The notes beneath the pieces are model-generated. The model did not search any database. It was not told the origin of the DNA and worked only from the letters and a program-made list of their open reading frames with translations. 64,000 bases of DNA from Acetobacteraceae bacterium (GTDB taxonomy: Bacteria > Pseudomonadota > Alphaproteobacteria > Acetobacterales > Acetobacteraceae): NCBI GenBank assembly GCA_030041255.1, contig JASHOF010000075.1:1-64000 (forward strand), in the 5' to 3' direction. Both the position numbers and the translations under genes were made by a program. Below are positions 1-10,135 of this stretch, in pieces. Position 1 is the first letter of the stretch, and every line of letters starts with the position of its first letter.

Positions 1-45
<45 letters not shown>

Positions 46-60
46 ACGCCGGGACGGCCG

Positions 61-933
61 CTATACCGCCTGCTCGGCCGGCTCGCAACCGGCCGTCCTG
101 AGCACCTTCGCCGGCGGCGGCTTGCGAACCGCCCCGATCAGCGCCCTGACCTCCGCCCGGGCGGCGACGTGACTCATCCCGAGCGACATGCCGAGGCCGG
201 CGTCGCGCACATCCATCAACGTCAGGCCCTGCAGGAACAGCTCGCGGAAGATCACGCGCTCCCCGAATCCCTTCACGGTGCGAAAGCCGATCCGCTTGGC
301 CAGCAGCTCGAGGGTCGCTCCGACATCACGCTTGTTGCGCTGGGCGATGGCGCCGAGGCGGTTGCGCATGACGATCCAGTCGATCCGCCCGCGATCGCGC
401 GCGAAACGTGCCTTGCGCGCCTGCCACACCATCTCACTGTAGATGCTCGGCTGCACCACGTCGTGGTTGTCGGGGTCGACCTTCGCCAGCATGGCAAAAT
501 CGACGAAACTGTCGTTGATCGGCGTGATCAGCGTGTCGGCGTGCGCATGACCGAGCCGGCTCAGATATGTATCGGCACCAGGACAATCGATGACGACGAT
601 CTCGCACTCGCGGGAGAGTTCGCCGAGAGCGCGGGAAAACCGGCCCCGCTCCTCCTCTTCGGCCGCGGCCCTGCTGTCGGCCCCGCTCCGCAGGACCGCC
701 GCGAACCTTGGCAACCCCAACGCCACTCCCTTGGCGGCCGCGAACGCCTCGCGTGCGGCAATATAGCCGGAAAGCGTCGCCTGCCGTGCATCGAGATCGA
801 TCGCACCGACCCGGTAGCCGTCCCTGAGCAGCCCCACGATCAGGTGCATCGCGGTCGTCGATTTTCCGGATCCGCCCTTCTCGTTGCCGAGCACGATCAG
901 GCTGGCACGCCGCTCGAGGCTGACGCTGGACAA
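61..933 (-). CDS. mipZ: MipZ-like ParA/MinD-family ATPase
   Basis: This 290-residue protein resembles MipZ, the alphaproteobacterial ATPase that forms a gradient from the ParB-bound poles and keeps FtsZ away from them. Visible motifs are the deviant Walker A GNEKGGSGKSTT (residues 16-27), a switch I region with IDLDARQ (about 45-51), Walker B VIDCPGADT (about 113-121) and TPINDSFVDF (about 137-146). The last motif and the C-terminal RVIFRELF are typical of MipZ rather than of plasmid ParA. The start is a TTG with GGAGGGG seven bases upstream; no ATG lies before the P-loop. No parB is present in the window, as expected because mipZ is usually unlinked to parAB. Confidence 0.88.
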   Translation of the reverse strand: MSSVSLERRASLIVLGNEKGGSGKSTTAMHLIVGLLRDGYRVGAIDLDARQATLSGYIAAREAFAAAKGVALGLPRFAAVLRSGADSRAAAEEEERGRFSRALGELSRECEIVVIDCPGADTYLSRLGHAHADTLITPINDSFVDFAMLAKVDPDNHDVVQPSIYSEMVWQARKARFARDRGRIDWIVMRNRLGAIAQRNKRDVGATLELLAKRIGFRTVKGFGERVIFRELFLQGLTLMDVRDAGLGMSLGMSHVAARAEVRALIGAVRKPPPAKVLRTAGCEPAEQAV

Positions 934-1010
934 TCCCCTTCGCCCCTCCGCCGGTCGACCTCGTGCTTATGCCAAGCCGGCCGACTCACGTCTATCCGGC
1001 CGCGGGGTCC

Positions 1011-2423
1011 TCAGCGACCGGTCAGGATCCGCGCCACCAGCTCCCGCACCGTCGGGATGAAGCCGTTCGAGTAGAACGGGTCGGATGCAAAACGGAACGC
1101 ATTGGCGCCGCTGAACATCAGGTTCCGCTCGATGGCATCCGGCACATTCGACCGATGCGCAATCGCCTGCAACGTCTTCTGGATGCAGAAGCTGCGCGGA
1201 TCGGCCTTCTTGCCCGTGCTATAGCTCGGCGCCCCATCGCTCCAGTTCGAGAACCGGCATGCGCTGAGGCACCCCATGCAGGCAACCTGGTCCTCGCGGA
1301 TTTCCGCGGCCTTCTCCGGTGTCACGAAGATCAGCGTCGAATCGGGCGTACGCATTGCCTCCGTGAAGCCCTGCCGCTCCCAGTTCCGGACTCGCTCGAG
1401 ATCGGCTCGTGTCAGGTACACCGGACGCTTGCGCGGGCCGACACCGTACACCGCCAGATGCTCGCCGATCGCCTCGGTGGCATAGGCAACCTGGCGCTCC
1501 GAACGTTCCTTCAGTTCGTTGAGAAAACCATTCTTCACCGCCGAGGAATAGAATCCGGTCGGGCTGAAGTGATTGAGGGAGACATCCCCCTCTTTCAGCT
1601 CGAGCAGCCGCTGCTTCCACGCATCGCCGATCGGACTCTCCCGGGTGAGCAGCGGCCGCGTGCCGAACTGGAAAGCGATCGGCCCGAGGTCCGGATTGTC
1701 GATCCAGTCCTCCCATTCGTCGAGCCACCACACGCCGCCGGCCATGATAATTGGCGTCTCCGCCAGGCCGAACTCGCGCATCAGCTTCCGCAACGCGAGC
1801 ACACGCGGGAACGGCGCCTCCGGCTTCCGCGGGTCCTCGCTGTTGGAAAGGCCGTTATGGCCGCCGGCAAGCCAGGGATCCTCGTACACGACGCCGCCAA
1901 GCAAATCCGAGACCTTGTGATAGGCACGCTTCCAGAGCGCATTGAAAGCGCGTGCGGAGGAAATGATCGGATAATAATAGACGCCGAAACGGGTAGCGAT
2001 CTCGGCCAGCCTGTAGGGCATCCCGGCACCGCAGGTGATGCCGTTGATCATCCCCTTGGCGCCTTCGAGCACTTCGCAGATCACCCGCTCTGCGCCCGCC
2101 ATCTCCCAGAGGATATTGGTGTGGATGCGCCCGAGGCTGCCGGCCAGCTCCCGCGCCCGCCGCGCCTGCGCAATACCGCCTTTGATCGCATAGCGGATCA
2201 GCTCCTCATGCCGCTCGCGCCGCGTCCGGCCACGATAGATCTGCAGCACGATCCGCCCCGTTTCGTCATAGCTGTCCGCATTCACGGAACTGAACGTGCC
2301 GATCCCGCCGGCCGCCGCCCAGTGCCCCGAGGAGATCCCGTTCGAGATGGAAATGCCCTTGCCGCCCTCGATGAGGGGCAGCACGTCCACGCCCCCGATC
2401 CGCAAGGCATTGAGCGCCTTCAT
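1011..2423 (-). CDS. Nitronate monooxygenase-like flavin oxidoreductase with Cys4 motif
   Basis: A 470-residue TIM-barrel flavoprotein of the nitronate monooxygenase / 2-nitropropane dioxygenase-like group. An N-terminal glycine-rich segment (GGKGISISNGISSGHWAAAG) and the central IIMAGGVWW and FQFGTRPLLT segments are expected to hold FMN. It is longer than a classical nitronate monooxygenase (about 320-380 residues). The extra C-terminal part carries Cys382-x2-Cys385-x3-Cys389 and Cys413, a pattern similar to the Fe-S ligands of the old-yellow-enzyme / dienoyl-CoA reductase family. The substrate is unknown. ATG start with GGAGGAGGCG directly upstream. It lies downstream of pnp on the same strand, separated by 325 bases and a possible terminator, so it is probably a separate transcript. 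Confidence 0.8.
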   Translation of the reverse strand: MKALNALRIGGVDVLPLIEGGKGISISNGISSGHWAAAGGIGTFSSVNADSYDETGRIVLQIYRGRTRRERHEELIRYAIKGGIAQARRARELAGSLGRIHTNILWEMAGAERVICEVLEGAKGMINGITCGAGMPYRLAEIATRFGVYYYPIISSARAFNALWKRAYHKVSDLLGGVVYEDPWLAGGHNGLSNSEDPRKPEAPFPRVLALRKLMREFGLAETPIIMAGGVWWLDEWEDWIDNPDLGPIAFQFGTRPLLTRESPIGDAWKQRLLELKEGDVSLNHFSPTGFYSSAVKNGFLNELKERSERQVAYATEAIGEHLAVYGVGPRKRPVYLTRADLERVRNWERQGFTEAMRTPDSTLIFVTPEKAAEIREDQVACMGCLSACRFSNWSDGAPSYSTGKKADPRSFCIQKTLQAIAHRSNVPDAIERNLMFSGANAFRFASDPFYSNGFIPTVRELVARILTGR

Positions 2424-2748
2424 CGCCTCCTCCGAACCGACGTTGGTTCCTCGGCTCTTTCCCTCTCACAGCAAAGTGTATCAGAGATGAAAGACCTTTG
2501 CGAGCAACTCTCTTCCTCCGTCCTCTTTTGGACGAAAGCCAGACTTGCAGCGCCGCTTCGCACGCCTCTTGAACGTCATTCGAACCAGTTATTCACAGGC
2601 GATTCACGTCTTCCGGACCATTCGCCGCACCATGCAGGGAACGGAGCGGGGCAGCGAACAGAGCGGGCAAGCAGTCGACTCAGGAAAAATGGCGGCCGGC
2701 GGCCCGATCCCCCTGCTTGCCCGCCGGGAGGAGCGTCAGAACGGGGCG
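2424..2748. other. Intergenic region between the oxidoreductase and pnp
   Basis: 325 bases without a convincing gene. It contains the probable pnp terminator near the pnp end and should hold the promoter for the downstream oxidoreductase on the minus strand. It is visibly less G+C-rich close to the oxidoreductase start. I see no RNA gene or repeat in it. Two plus-strand open frames cross it but continue as antisense into the flanking genes. Confidence 0.6.
2684..2727 (-). terminator. Possible intrinsic terminator after pnp
   Basis: Reading the minus strand downstream of the pnp stop, a perfect 7-bp stem CCGGCGG/CCGCCGG encloses an 18-base loop. It is followed after six bases by ATTTTT. The loop is long and the T-run short, so termination may be partial. 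Confidence 0.4.
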
Positions 2749-4920
2749 CTAACCAGCCGCGGCCTCGTCGGGGACCTGGCGTTCGCGCCTCTCCCGGCCG
2801 CCTTTCGGCCCGACCTTGTCCGTGATGTCCTCGCCGGTCGCCTGGTCCACCACGCGCATCGACAGCTTGACCTTGCCGCGCTCGTCGAAGCCGATCACCT
2901 TCACCTTCACCGCATCACCCACATTGACGACGTCGGTCGTCCTCCCGACCCGGCCTGGCGCCAGCTCGCTGATGTGGACAAGACCGTCGCGGGTGCCGAG
3001 AAAATTGACGAAAGCACCGAATTCGGTCGTCTTCACCACCTTGCCGTTGTAGATGACGCCAGGCTCGGGCTCGGCAACGATACCGCGGATCCAGTCGATC
3101 GCGGCTTGCGCCTGCTTCTGATCGGTGGCGGCAATCTTGATCGTGCCGTCGTCGTCGATGTCGATCTTGGTCCCGGTCTGTTCGGTGATCTCGCGGATCA
3201 CTTTGCCTCCACTGCCGATCACATCGCGGATCTTCTCCTTCGGCACCGTCATCACGGTGATCCTGGGCGCCGTCGCTGCCACATCGCTGCGATGCCCGGT
3301 CAGCGCCTTGGCCATCTCGCCCAGGATGTGCAGGCGCCCCTCGCGCGCTTGCGCAAGCGCGACCCACATGATCGCCGGCGTGATCGAGGTGATCTTGATG
3401 TCCATCTGCAGGCTGGTCACGCCCTGCTCGGTGCCGGCCACCTTGAAATCCATGTCGCCAAGATGGTCCTCGTCGCCAATGATGTCGGAGAGCACGGCAA
3501 AGCTCTCCTCCTCCTTGATCAGTCCCATCGCGATGCCGGCCACCGGGCGCTTCAAGGGCACGCCGGCATCCATCAATGAAAGCGACGCGCCACATACGGT
3601 CGCCATCGAGGAACTGCCATTGCTCTCCGTGATCTCGCTCACCACCCGCATCGTGTAGGGAAAGCTCTCCTTGTCGGGCAGAAGCGGATGCACCGCGCGC
3701 CAGGCAAGCTTGTCGTGACCGATTTCGCGCCGGCCCGGGCTGCCCATCCTTCCGGCTTCACCCACCGAGTAGGGCGGGAAATTGTAGTGCAGCATGAAGT
3801 GCTCGCGATATTCGCCATCGAGCGCGTCGATCACCTGCTCGTCCTGGCCGGTGCCGAGAGTGGCCACGCACAGCGCCTGCGTCTCGCCGCGGGTGAAGAG
3901 CGCGCTGCCATGCGTGCGCGGCAGCACGCCGACCTCGGCCAGTATCGGCCGGATCGTCTTCGTGTCACGCCCGTCGATGCGGATGCCGGTCTCGAGAATC
4001 GCCCGCCGCACGATCTCCGACTCGAGCGCCTCGAAATGGAGCGCCAGATCCGCCGCCTCCACCCCTTCGGCTGCCAGCGCTGCCGTGGCTGCCGCGCGCG
4101 CCGCCACCACCTTCCCGGCGCGCACCTGCTTCACCTTCTCCCGATAGGCCTCGGTGAGCGCCGCCCGCGCCAGCTCTGCCACACGCTCTCCGAGCGCCTT
4201 TTCCGCCGCATCCGCCTCCGGCAACGGCCAGGGTTCCTTTGCCGCATGCTCGGCAAGCTCGATGATCGCCTGGATCACCGGCTGGAAACCGGCGTGACCG
4301 AACATCACCGCCTCCAGCATCTTTTCCTCCGAGAGCTCCTTCGCCTCGCTCTCCACCATCAGGACGCCCTTCGCCGTTCCGGCAACGACAAGATCGAGCG
4401 CCGAACAGGCGCGCTCGGCAGCCGTCGGATTGAGCACGAAAGCGCCGTCGACCAGCCCCACCCTCGCCGCACCCACCGGTCCGAAAAACGGAATGCCGGA
4501 AAAGGTCAGTGCGGCGGAACTTCCGATCATCGCCACGATGTCCGGATCGTTCTCGAGATCGTGGCTCAAGACGGTTGCGATCACCTGCACTTCGTTGCGT
4601 AACCGATCGGGAAACAGCGGCCGGACCGGCCGGTCGATCAACCGGCTGACCAGCGTCTCCTTCTCGGTCGGCCGCCCCTCGCGCTTGAAGAACCCACCGG
4701 GAATCTTGCCCGCGGCAAAACTCTTCTCCTGGTAGTTCACCGTCAGCGGAAAGAAATCCTGTCCCGGACGCGCGCCCTTCACGCCGACCGCGGTCGCCAG
4801 CACCACGGTATCGCCATAGCGCACCAGCACCGCCCCGTCGGCTTGGCGGGCGATCTTGCCGGTCTCCAGCACCAGCTTCCGCCCACCCCAATCCAACTCC
4901 TTGCGGAAATAATTGAACAT
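2749..4920 (-). CDS. pnp: Polyribonucleotide nucleotidyltransferase (PNPase)
   Basis: Phosphorolytic 3'-5' exoribonuclease of mRNA decay, normally a homotrimer and a partner of RNase E. About 723 residues contain two RNase PH domains joined by an alpha-helical linker (N-terminal [18 protein letters not shown]; second domain with [14 protein letters not shown] and [16 protein letters not shown]). They are followed by a KH domain ([11 protein letters not shown]) and an S1 domain ([19 protein letters not shown]). I place the start at the ATG of MFNYFRKE, which matches the family N-terminus and has GAAGGA nine bases upstream. A TTG 36 bases further upstream is open but adds residues not seen in the family. 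It follows rpsO after a 334-base leader. Confidence 0.97.
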   Translation of the reverse strand: MFNYFRKELDWGGRKLVLETGKIARQADGAVLVRYGDTVVLATAVGVKGARPGQDFFPLTVNYQEKSFAAGKIPGGFFKREGRPTEKETLVSRLIDRPVRPLFPDRLRNEVQVIATVLSHDLENDPDIVAMIGSSAALTFSGIPFFGPVGAARVGLVDGAFVLNPTAAERACSALDLVVAGTAKGVLMVESEAKELSEEKMLEAVMFGHAGFQPVIQAIIELAEHAAKEPWPLPEADAAEKALGERVAELARAALTEAYREKVKQVRAGKVVAARAAATAALAAEGVEAADLALHFEALESEIVRRAILETGIRIDGRDTKTIRPILAEVGVLPRTHGSALFTRGETQALCVATLGTGQDEQVIDALDGEYREHFMLHYNFPPYSVGEAGRMGSPGRREIGHDKLAWRAVHPLLPDKESFPYTMRVVSEITESNGSSSMATVCGASLSLMDAGVPLKRPVAGIAMGLIKEEESFAVLSDIIGDEDHLGDMDFKVAGTEQGVTSLQMDIKITSITPAIMWVALAQAREGRLHILGEMAKALTGHRSDVAATAPRITVMTVPKEKIRDVIGSGGKVIREITEQTGTKIDIDDDGTIKIAATDQKQAQAAIDWIRGIVAEPEPGVIYNGKVVKTTEFGAFVNFLGTRDGLVHISELAPGRVGRTTDVVNVGDAVKVKVIGFDERGKVKLSMRVVDQATGEDITDKVGPKGGRERRERQVPDEAAAG

Positions 4921-5024
4921 CACCTTCGATCCTTCAGGCCAGGCGATGTCCGGCAACCGGGCTCAGGACACGGTCCCTTCCCTCCGTCGGCTGCAGGGGG
5001 CGGCGCCTCGGACTGCATGGAAGC

Positions 5025-5045
5025 GGCCTGCCTCTGCGGCAGGCC
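5025..5045 (-). promoter_or_regulatory. Hairpin in pnp leader (possible RNase III site)
   Basis: Perfect 8-bp stem GGCCTGCC / GGCAGGCC with a five-base loop, about 105 bases upstream of the pnp ATG. There is no T-run after it, so it is not a terminator. Its position matches the double-stranded leader element that RNase III and PNPase use for pnp autocontrol in E. coli; the sequence itself is not conserved. Confidence 0.4.
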
Positions 5046-5223
5046 CACAGGCCATGCGGCCGGAAACGCCGCCATTGGTCCCGTTTTGCCCGGATGGATT
5101 GAATCGGCTCAACGCCCGGTCCGCCGTCATCGCGGCAGCCGGGGAATCCTCCCCGGCCAGTTGCCCCGTGCCCCCATGGCAGCGGGAATTCCGTTCCTTG
5201 CTCTGCTCGCACAAGTGCTGAGC

Positions 5224-5250
5224 TATATAGGCGCCCGCGCCAGCAAAGCC
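5224..5250 (-). promoter_or_regulatory. Candidate pnp promoter
   Basis: On the minus strand a TATATA hexamer (5224-5229) is preceded at 17 bases by a weak GTGGCT -35-like hexamer. It lies at the very end of rpsO, where a separate pnp promoter is expected. The -35 match is poor. Confidence 0.25.
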
Positions 5251-5254
5251 ACGC

Positions 5255-5524
5255 TCAGCGGCGAAGATTGAGCCGCCCGATCAGGGTTTCGTAGCGTCTG
5301 GCGTCCTTCGCCTTCAGATAATCGAGCAGCCGCCGCCGCCGCCCCACCAGGGTAAGAAGGCCCCGACGGCTGTGAAAATCCTTGCCGTGCGCCTTCAGAT
5401 GCTCGGTGAGATTGGCGATCCGCTCCGAAAGCAGGGCCACCTGCACTTCCGGGCTGCCGGTATCCGCGGCCGCGGTCGCATACTCGGAAACCAGCGCCTG
5501 CCGGCGCTCAGCCGTGATCGACAT
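5255..5524 (-). CDS. rpsO: 30S ribosomal protein S15
   Basis: 89 residues, the standard S15 length. It binds the central domain of 16S rRNA early in 30S assembly. Family-specific stretches include [33 protein letters not shown] and the C-terminal [15 protein letters not shown] start preceded by AGAGGAG. The start overlaps the last 17 bases of truB, which indicates translational coupling at the end of the nusA-infB block. In E. coli S15 represses its own mRNA; no equivalent pseudoknot can be judged here. Confidence 0.97.
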   Translation of the reverse strand: MSITAERRQALVSEYATAAADTGSPEVQVALLSERIANLTEHLKAHGKDFHSRRGLLTLVGRRRRLLDYLKAKDARRYETLIGRLNLRR

Positions 5525-6461
5525 CGGTTTCTCCTCTCTGAACGAGAAGCCGCTCCGGCTTCAACCAACCCCCCGTGAGCCGGCCGAGCCCGAGCACCTG
5601 CCCCCCCGCCATCGCCCGCACCAGACCCCCGTCCGGGTCGGCGAGTTCCGGAATCCGCCCCATCAGCCCGACCAGGCTCACTGCCTGGCCAGAGAGCAAG
5701 GAAGCGGCCTCCGCCCTGGTCAGGGCCACCGCCGGGATGTCGGCCAGCGCGGTCACGACCGGAAGCAGGAGGTCCGGGGAGGCGGCGGTCCTATCCTCCG
5801 TCCCGCAAATCTTGTCCAGTGGAATTGCCGCCGCGACAGTAAACGGGCCGACCCTCAGCCTCCTGAGGGCAGCGACATGCCCGAGCGTGCCCACCCGGAG
5901 CGCAAGGTCGCGCGCCAGGCTCCGCATATACACCCCTTTGCCGCAGACCACCTCGAACTCCGCGTGATCTTCGTCGGCCCGCCCGATCAGCTCGAACCGC
6001 TCGACCCGCGCCGGCCTCGCCTGGAGCACCGCCGGTTCCCCACCGCGCGCGAGATCATAGGCGCGCGCGCCGCCGATCTTGATCGCCGAGAAAGTCGGCG
6101 GCACCTGCATGATCTCGCCGCGGAATTCATCGAGAGCAGCACGGATCTCCGCCTCCCCGGGCCTGACCTCGGAAGTTTCGGTCACCTTTCCGTCGGCATC
6201 GTCGGTGTCGCGCGCCTCGCCCCAGCGGAGCGTGAAGCGGTAGCACTTCGCGCCGTCCATCACGAACGGCACCGTCTTCGTCGCCGCCCCGAAGGCAACC
6301 GGCAAGACCCCGGTGGCAAGCGGATCGAGCGTGCCGCCATGCCCTGCCTTTGCCGCGCCGAAGGCGCTTCTCACCCGGTTGACAACGGCGGCGCTGGTCA
6401 TCCCGGCCGGTTTGTCCACCACCAGCCAACCATCGAGCCGTCGCCCGCGCCCTCGTCTCAT
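5508..6461 (-). CDS. truB: tRNA pseudouridine(55) synthase TruB
   Basis: Forms pseudouridine-55 in the T-loop of most tRNAs. 317 residues. The N-terminal [15 protein letters not shown] and the catalytic motif [16 protein letters not shown] (Asp46 nucleophile) are intact, as are [13 protein letters not shown] and the [13 protein letters not shown] segment. The C-terminus is a PUA-like extension of the alphaproteobacterial type. The ATG start overlaps the rbfA stop as ATGA, so the two are probably translationally coupled; the gene end overlaps rpsO. Confidence 0.96.
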   Translation of the reverse strand: MRRGRGRRLDGWLVVDKPAGMTSAAVVNRVRSAFGAAKAGHGGTLDPLATGVLPVAFGAATKTVPFVMDGAKCYRFTLRWGEARDTDDADGKVTETSEVRPGEAEIRAALDEFRGEIMQVPPTFSAIKIGGARAYDLARGGEPAVLQARPARVERFELIGRADEDHAEFEVVCGKGVYMRSLARDLALRVGTLGHVAALRRLRVGPFTVAAAIPLDKICGTEDRTAASPDLLLPVVTALADIPAVALTRAEAASLLSGQAVSLVGLMGRIPELADPDGGLVRAMAGGQVLGLGRLTGGWLKPERLLVQRGETDVDHG

Positions 6462-6841
6462 CCGTCGGGCGCAAGATCCCTGGCAACCGCGGGCGAGCGC
6501 AGCACGGCATCGATCCGGCTCGCCGCCTCGAGTGCAGCATCGGCGGCGAAGGCAAGCTGCGGCGCGTATCGGAGAGAAAGGGCCCGCCCGACTTCGCCTT
6601 GCAGGAACGGGGCGGCCCGCTGAAGGGCAGGCATCAGGGCTCCAATATCGCTCCGTCCAAGGCGGGCGACGAACGCCGTGGCATGCCTCAGGTCGGGGCT
6701 GATGCGCACTTCGGTCACGGTGATCTGCGCCCCGGCAAGCTCGGGATCGCGAAATGCCCCCCGCGCAAAGATTTCCGCCAGCACATGGCGCATCGCCTCC
6801 GCGACCCTGAGCTGGCGCTGCGAGGGCGTGCGCCCCTTCAT
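6458..6841 (-). CDS. rbfA: Ribosome-binding factor A
   Basis: A 127-residue KH-fold 30S maturation factor that acts on the 5' end helix of 16S rRNA and helps cold adaptation. Recognisable parts are the N-terminal [16 protein letters not shown], then [17 protein letters not shown] and the C-terminal [12 protein letters not shown]. The ATG overlaps the infB stop codon as ATGA, and its own stop overlaps the truB start the same way, so infB-rbfA-truB form a tightly coupled translation unit. Confidence 0.95.
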   Translation of the reverse strand: MKGRTPSQRQLRVAEAMRHVLAEIFARGAFRDPELAGAQITVTEVRISPDLRHATAFVARLGRSDIGALMPALQRAAPFLQGEVGRALSLRYAPQLAFAADAALEAASRIDAVLRSPAVARDLAPDG

Positions 6842-9477
6842 GCCGGAACGAGTTCGCTCTCGAAGCACTCGACCACGTCGCCCTCGCGGAGATCCTGCCA
6901 GCCGGCAAACGCAAGGCCGCATTCGTAGCCCTTGGCCACCTCGCGCGCATCGTCCTTGAAGCGCTTGAGCTGCGAAAGCTCCCCGGTATGGATGACGACA
7001 CCGTCGCGCAGCAGCCTGACCCCCGCGCCACGGCGCACCATGCCATCGGTCACCATGCAACCGGCCACCTTGCCCACCTTGGTGATCTCGAACACCTTGC
7101 GGATCTCGGCATAGCCGAGGAAGCGCTCCCGCGCCTTCGGTGCGATCCGGCCCTTGACCAGCTTCTCGATATCGTCGGCCAGCTCGTAGATGATGCTGTA
7201 GTAGCGAATCTCGACGCCCTCTTTGCCGGCCAGCTCCCGCGCCTGCGCGGTGGCACGCACGTTGAAGCCGACCACCACGGCACTCGAGGCCTTGGCCAGC
7301 ACGATGTCGCTTTCGGTGATCTGCCCGACCGCAGCATGCAGCACGCGGACTTTCACCTCGTCGTTGCCGAGCTTGAGCACGGTCGCCTGGATCGCCTCGG
7401 CGCTGCCCTGCACGTCCGCCTTGATGACGACCGCGACCTCCTTCTGCTCGCCGGCACTGATCCGGGCCAGCATCTGCTCGAGCGTGCCGCGCCCGGCGCC
7501 GCTCGAGGCAGCCGCCTTCTCGCGTAGCCGGCGCTGGCGGAACTCCGTCACCTCTCTCGCCCGCGCCTCGTTTTCCACGGCGATGAGCGGCTCCCCGGCA
7601 ATGGGCACGCCCGTCAGGCCCTGAATCTCGACCGGCGTCGAGGGGCCGGCCTCCGTGAGCGCGCGGTTCCGTTCGTCCAGCAGCGCCCTGACGCGGCCCC
7701 ATTCGGCACCCGCAACGACGATATCGCCCTGGTGCAATGTGCCCCTCTGCACCAGCACCGTCGCCACCGGGCCGCGGCCCCGATCGAGCCGGCTCTCGAT
7801 CACCGTCCCCTCGGCCGGCCGGTCCGGGTTGACCTTCAGTTCGAGGATCTCCGCCTGTACCACGAGCGCGTCCAGCAACCGATCGAGCCCGGTGCGCTTG
7901 AGCGCAGAAACCTCGACGTCCTGCGTCTCCCCGCCCATCTCCTCGACCACCACCTCGTGCTGCAGCAATTCGTTGCGGACACGCTGCGGATTGGCACCCG
8001 GCTTGTCCATCTTGTTGATGGCGACGATGATCGGCGCCTGTGCGGCGTGTGCGTGCCGGATCGCCTCGACGGTCTGCGGCATGACCCCGTCATCGGCGGC
8101 CACCACCAGCACGACGATATCGGTCACGCTCGCGCCCCGCGCCCGGAGCGCGGTGAACGCCTCGTGGCCCGGCGTATCGATGAAGGTGATCCGCGCTCCC
8201 GACGGCAGCACCACCTGATAGGCGCCGATATGCTGGGTGATGCCACCTGCCTCGCCGGCGGCGACATCGGTCGCCCGAAGTGCGTCCAGGAGCGAGGTCT
8301 TGCCATGATCGACATGGCCCATCACGGTCACCACCGGCGGGCGCGGCATCAGATCCGCCTCGACGTCGGCCTGGCCCTCCAGGCCAAGCTCGACATCCGC
8401 CTCCGACACCCGCTTGGCGCGGTGGCCGAATTCCTGCACCACCAGCTCGGCGGTGTCGGCATCCAGGGTCTGGGTGATGGTGGCCATCACGCCGAGCTTC
8501 ATCAGCGCCTTGATCACGTCCCCCGCCCGTGCCGCCATGCGGCTGGCCAGCTCCTGCACGGTGATACTCTCCGGCAGCACGACATCGCGCACCACCTTCA
8601 CCTGGTCCGAGCGCAGCAGTTCGAGCTCGGCTTGGCGGCGCTCGCGCTCCCGCTGGCGCCTGACCGAGGCAAGGCTCCGCACGCGTTCGTCCTCGCCCTC
8701 GATCGCCGCCTGCACGTCGATCTTGGCGCCGCGCCGACGATCCTCCATGCTCTTTTTCGGCACTGCCACCTGCGGCTTGCGCGGGGCAACGGGCGCCCCC
8801 GGCCGGCGCACCGGCCGCGCCTCGTCGTCCTCGTCGCCGGGACGGGCGGGTTTCAGCCGAAGTGTGCCGCTCGGCTGTCCCCCCTCCGGCTCAGCTTGCT
8901 GCACCCGCCGCCGTGCCTCCTCGGGCTGACGGGCGGCCGCCTCGGCGCTCAGCCGCGCCTCTTCCGCCACCTTGGCCTCTTCCTCGGCCTTGCGCTTGGC
9001 TTCCAGTGCGGCAGCCGCCTGCGCCGCCTCCTCCGCCGCCCTTCTTGCCTCTTCCTCGGCCTTGCGCCGCGCTTCTTCGGCCGCGGAAAGAATCGAGATT
9101 TTCTCTGCCTCGCGGCGTTCGGCGTCGCGCTTGGCCTGTTCCCGCTGTTGTTCCGCCAGCGCCTTCTGCCGGGTCGCATGCTCGGTCGCGGTCAGTGCCC
9201 GCGCCCCACTCGCCGCCTTGCCGCCCGCAGCCGGTGACCTCGGGGGCGCCGACACACCCCCGCCATCCGCCGGGTGCGCCGCGGCGGCTCCGGGTCCACC
9301 CGCCGGTGCCACAGGAGCGCGCTTGCGGCGCACCTCCACCTGCACGACCTTCGAACGGCCGTGACTGAAGCTCTGCCTGACCGAGCCGGCATCCACGGTC
9401 CGCCCAAGCTCGGGCCGTGCAGCCGGCCGGAGGCTGAGCCGCCCCTTCACCGGTTCCTGCTCATTGCCTTCCGTCAT
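6838..9477 (-). CDS. infB: Translation initiation factor IF-2
   Basis: GTPase that brings fMet-tRNA to the 30S subunit and promotes 50S joining. 879 residues, the long form usual in alphaproteobacteria. After an N-terminal domain ending near [10 protein letters not shown] comes a low-complexity, Ala/Glu/Arg/Lys-rich, probably helical region (about 90-290). The IF2_N domain follows (about 300-350, [12 protein letters not shown]), then the G domain with G1 GHVDHGKTS (from residue 387), [20 protein letters not shown] and NKMD. Domains II-IV end in [10 protein letters not shown]. Start chosen at the ATG giving MTEGNEQEP; the upstream open frame is ylxR's shadow. It lies 28 bases after ylxR. Confidence 0.96.
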   Translation of the reverse strand: MTEGNEQEPVKGRLSLRPAARPELGRTVDAGSVRQSFSHGRSKVVQVEVRRKRAPVAPAGGPGAAAAHPADGGGVSAPPRSPAAGGKAASGARALTATEHATRQKALAEQQREQAKRDAERREAEKISILSAAEEARRKAEEEARRAAEEAAQAAAALEAKRKAEEEAKVAEEARLSAEAAARQPEEARRRVQQAEPEGGQPSGTLRLKPARPGDEDDEARPVRRPGAPVAPRKPQVAVPKKSMEDRRRGAKIDVQAAIEGEDERVRSLASVRRQRERERRQAELELLRSDQVKVVRDVVLPESITVQELASRMAARAGDVIKALMKLGVMATITQTLDADTAELVVQEFGHRAKRVSEADVELGLEGQADVEADLMPRPPVVTVMGHVDHGKTSLLDALRATDVAAGEAGGITQHIGAYQVVLPSGARITFIDTPGHEAFTALRARGASVTDIVVLVVAADDGVMPQTVEAIRHAHAAQAPIIVAINKMDKPGANPQRVRNELLQHEVVVEEMGGETQDVEVSALKRTGLDRLLDALVVQAEILELKVNPDRPAEGTVIESRLDRGRGPVATVLVQRGTLHQGDIVVAGAEWGRVRALLDERNRALTEAGPSTPVEIQGLTGVPIAGEPLIAVENEARAREVTEFRQRRLREKAAASSGAGRGTLEQMLARISAGEQKEVAVVIKADVQGSAEAIQATVLKLGNDEVKVRVLHAAVGQITESDIVLAKASSAVVVGFNVRATAQARELAGKEGVEIRYYSIIYELADDIEKLVKGRIAPKARERFLGYAEIRKVFEITKVGKVAGCMVTDGMVRRGAGVRLLRDGVVIHTGELSQLKRFKDDAREVAKGYECGLAFAGWQDLREGDVVECFESELVPA

Positions 9478-9505
9478 GCAACCGCCTGCCCCCGCCCGAC
9501 CTCTA

Positions 9506-10135
9506 TCAGCCAAACCGTACCGCAGCCAAACGCACTGCCTCGTTCCGCACCGCCGCAGCCAACCGCCCGTGCTGCATCGCAACAGGCCCCACCCACTCGC
9601 GCCCGAACGCCGCGCCAAGCACGGCTGGAGGCAGGCAGAGAGAGGGTGGATCTGCCGATCCAAGCGGCGGCAGCCCCGCCGACGACGCGTCGCCCCCCTC
9701 CGCGTCCAGCCAAAGGGCCACGCACCCTTTGGCAGCCCAGATGCGCACCTGCTCCTCGCCCGCCACGGCCTGTGCCGCACGGCGGGCCGACCTGAGCAGC
9801 TCGGCAATCCTCTGCTCCAGCCCGGCCTCGAGCTGCGCCAGAAGATCGGCAGGAATCTGCACCGGGCCACCCGCCGCCCGCGCAACCGCCCGCGCCAGCC
9901 GAGAAGATGCGCGCGCGGTTTCTATCACATCGCGCCCCGCGCTCAACCAAATTCCCCGGCCGGGCAGCCGCTCCTCGAGATCCGGAACGAGCGCACGGCT
10001 TGGCCCGACCACGAATCGCACCATCCGCGCCCTCGCATCCGCCTTGCGCGTCACGGCGCAGCGCCTGAGCGATGGCCGACCGGCCGATGCACCCGCAGGG
10101 GATGAGCGCGCCTCAGCCGTGGCTTGCCTCCCCAT
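9506..10135 (-). CDS. ylxR: YlxR (DUF448) RNA-binding protein with degenerate L7Ae-like C-terminus
   Basis: A 209-residue protein in the conserved slot between nusA and infB. Residues about 18-75 are the YlxR/DUF448 fold ([33 protein letters not shown]). From about residue 105, [22 protein letters not shown] followed by [16 protein letters not shown] resembles the L7Ae/L30e-like domain fused to YlxR in many alphaproteobacteria, but in a worn form. A Pro/Ala-rich tail follows. YlxR-type proteins have been linked to RNase P modulation and nucleoid binding in other bacteria; the role here is inferred. The ATG start overlaps nusA by 23 bases; starting later would remove the conserved RRC motif. 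Confidence 0.85.
   Translation of the reverse strand: MGRQATAEARSSPAGASAGRPSLRRCAVTRKADARARMVRFVVGPSRALVPDLEERLPGRGIWLSAGRDVIETARASSRLARAVARAAGGPVQIPADLLAQLEAGLEQRIAELLRSARRAAQAVAGEEQVRIWAAKGCVALWLDAEGGDASSAGLPPLGSADPPSLCLPPAVLGAAFGREWVGPVAMQHGRLAAAVRNEAVRLAAVRFG

Larger units (their letters stand above)
4921..5254. other. rpsO-pnp intergenic leader
   Basis: 334 bases without a gene. On the minus strand it is the 5' leader of pnp and includes a perfect hairpin (5025-5045) and a TATATA box just after rpsO. In enterobacteria the equivalent spacer carries the pnp promoter and an RNase III-cut hairpin for autoregulation. The layout here is similar, but function is inferred only from position. 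Confidence 0.55.

Noticed and set aside
963-2825. 620-codon open frame on the plus strand
   Set aside because: Lies antisense to the flavin oxidoreductase and the pnp end; Arg/Pro/His-rich product with no family pattern. It is a high-G+C shadow.
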